Under the pieces are notes generated by a model. The model was not told the origin of the DNA. It worked only from the letters and a program-made list of their open reading frames with translations, and did not search any database. Shown piece by piece: positions 6,493 to 6,797 of a stretch of DNA of 6,797 nucleotides. The stretch covers positions 2,378 through 9,174 of the forward strand of contig JADBKX010000064.1 of assembly GCA_014894735.1 (NCBI GenBank), in the 5' to 3' direction. The translations under genes were made by a program, and so were the position numbers. Source of the stretch: Candidatus Sediminicultor sextus. GTDB lineage: Bacteria; Atribacterota; Phoenicimicrobiia; Phoenicimicrobiales; Phoenicimicrobiaceae. Numbering within the stretch: position 1 is the stretch's first letter; every line of letters begins with the position of its first letter.

Positions 6493-6523
6493 AGATAAAA
6501 AAAAGAATATTATTTTTTTATCT
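6493..6523. repeat. AT-only-type hairpin in divergent spacer
   Basis: AGATAAAAAAA (6493-6503) and TTTTTTTATCT (6513-6523) are exact reverse complements, 11 bp around a 9-nt loop. Nearly all A-T pairs make it weak. It lies about midway between the two divergent promoters and is followed by pyrimidine-rich sequence. It may be only a consequence of extreme base composition. Confidence 0.4.
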
Positions 6524-6530
6524 TTTCTTC

Positions 6531-6657
6531 TCTTTCTTAACTCGATACTGTTTTTACTCGATACTATCTTTGATCTTTCTTTTATTTTTCTTTCTTTCTT
6601 AACGCGATACTCGATACTATATACTAGATACTGTTTTTACTCGATACTTTCTTTGAT
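6531..6657. repeat. Two copies of a heptamer-containing block, differing by three heptamers
   Basis: Copy 1 (6531-6574, 44 nt) and copy 2 (6593-6657, 65 nt) share the same 5' part (TCTTTCTTAAC, then CGATAC, 17 of 18 bases) and the same 34-nt 3' part (32 of 34 identical, including CTGTTTTTACTCGATACT). Copy 2 is longer by exactly 21 nt, three 7-bp units: ACGCGAT, ACTCGAT, ACTATAT and ACTAGAT precede ACTGTTTTT where copy 1 has one unit. The blocks are joined by a T/C-rich stretch (6567-6600). The rest of the 390-nt gene-free region holds the two promoters and AT-rich filler; I see no open reading frame worth calling. Confidence 0.75.
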
Positions 6658-6661
6658 GCAT

Positions 6662-6690
6662 TTGAAAAACCTTTTATAAAATGATAAACT
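6662..6690 (+). promoter_or_regulatory. Probable promoter of the ABC-transporter-like gene
   Basis: TTGAAA (-35, 6662-6667), a 17-bp spacer and TAAACT (-10, 6685-6690) are preceded by TGA, an extended -10. Transcription would begin near 6697, leaving a leader of about 64 nt. Positions 6672-6693 are the inverted copy (21 of 22 bases) of 6417-6438 in the divergent foldase promoter. Confidence 0.55.
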
Positions 6691-6749
6691 TTATAAGTTA
6701 AATAGTAAAAACATTAAAAAATAAGGCTGGAAAGATTAAAATAATAAAA

Positions 6750-6754
6750 AAGGA
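6750..6754 (+). promoter_or_regulatory. Shine-Dalgarno for the right-edge gene
   Basis: AAGGA, within an A-rich stretch, lies 6 nt before the ATG at 6761, supporting that start although only 12 codons of the gene are visible. Confidence 0.55.
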
Positions 6755-6760
6755 AAAATA

Positions 6761-6797
6761 ATGCTAAAAAAATTTATATCTTATTATAAACCGTACT
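6761..6797 (+). CDS. N-terminus of a probable ABC exporter (permease-ATPase), cut by window edge
   Basis: Only MLKKFISYYKPY is visible. It resembles the start of fused permease-ATPase ABC exporters (MsbA/LmrA-like half-transporters), which commonly open with a short basic stretch and a F(L/I)xYYKP(H/Y) motif just before transmembrane helix 1. No ATPase motif is inside the window, so the name rests on twelve residues. It has its own SD (6750-6754) and promoter (6662-6690) and is divergent from the foldase, with which it may share regulation. Confidence 0.42.
   Translation, partial: MLKKFISYYKPY

Noticed and set aside
5459..6620. Transposon or integrated element bounded by the 19-nt direct repeats
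   Set aside because: The only gene inside is a normal foldase, there is no transposase or terminal inverted repeat, and the repeat belongs to the heptamer family seen elsewhere in the window.

Overview
The window is AT-rich bacterial chromosomal DNA (roughly one third G+C by eye) using the standard bacterial code, with TGA read as a stop. It holds six genes, two of them cut by the window edges. There is no phage, transposase, CRISPR array, tRNA or rRNA. The gene set is ordinary (cell-wall racemase, two aminotransferases, UvrD-family helicase, exported foldase). The low G+C, Lys/Glu/Ile-rich proteins and heptamer-filled intergenic DNA would fit an uncultured anaerobic candidate-phylum bacterium such as Atribacterota. 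That placement is a guess from general impression, not a sequence match. The exported foldase lacks a lipobox, which is more typical of diderms than of Gram-positive PrsA.

Layout. Positions 1-338 are the 3' end of glutamate racemase (murI). Positions 339-599 are non-coding and hold a small GC-rich palindrome, two tracts of degenerate 7-bp repeats and a probable promoter. A four-gene plus-strand operon follows: ilvE (600-1508), a class I aspartate-type aminotransferase (1568-2758), a Mut7-C-type zinc-ribbon protein (2762-3226) and pcrA (3223-5370). Spacing tightens along the operon: 59 nt, then 3 nt, then a 4-nt overlap. On the minus strand, convergent with pcrA, lies a secreted parvulin-type foldase (5474-6370). 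The pcrA/foldase junction has a perfect 19-bp hairpin set inside heptamer repeats. Positions 6371-6760 are a divergent regulatory region, and a plus-strand gene begins at 6761 (probably an ABC exporter).

How the genes fit together. The two aminotransferases both use glutamate/2-oxoglutarate and suit amino-acid biosynthesis, and murI upstream also consumes glutamate. The Mut7-C protein appears translationally coupled to both its neighbours. It keeps its zinc-binding cysteines but has lost the acidic residues expected of a PIN-type nuclease. PcrA is complete, including the C-terminal Tudor-like domain. The foldase keeps the parvulin fold signature but both active-site histidines are asparagine, so it is more likely a chaperone than an isomerase.

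The most unusual signal is outside the genes. Every sizeable intergenic region carries degenerate 7-bp periodic repeats. In one place two copies of a block differ by exactly three heptamers, and at the pcrA/foldase junction the tracts run into both stop codons. The two divergent genes at the right end appear to use matched promoters built from the same 22-bp sequence in inverted orientation. I found no clear new multi-gene system.
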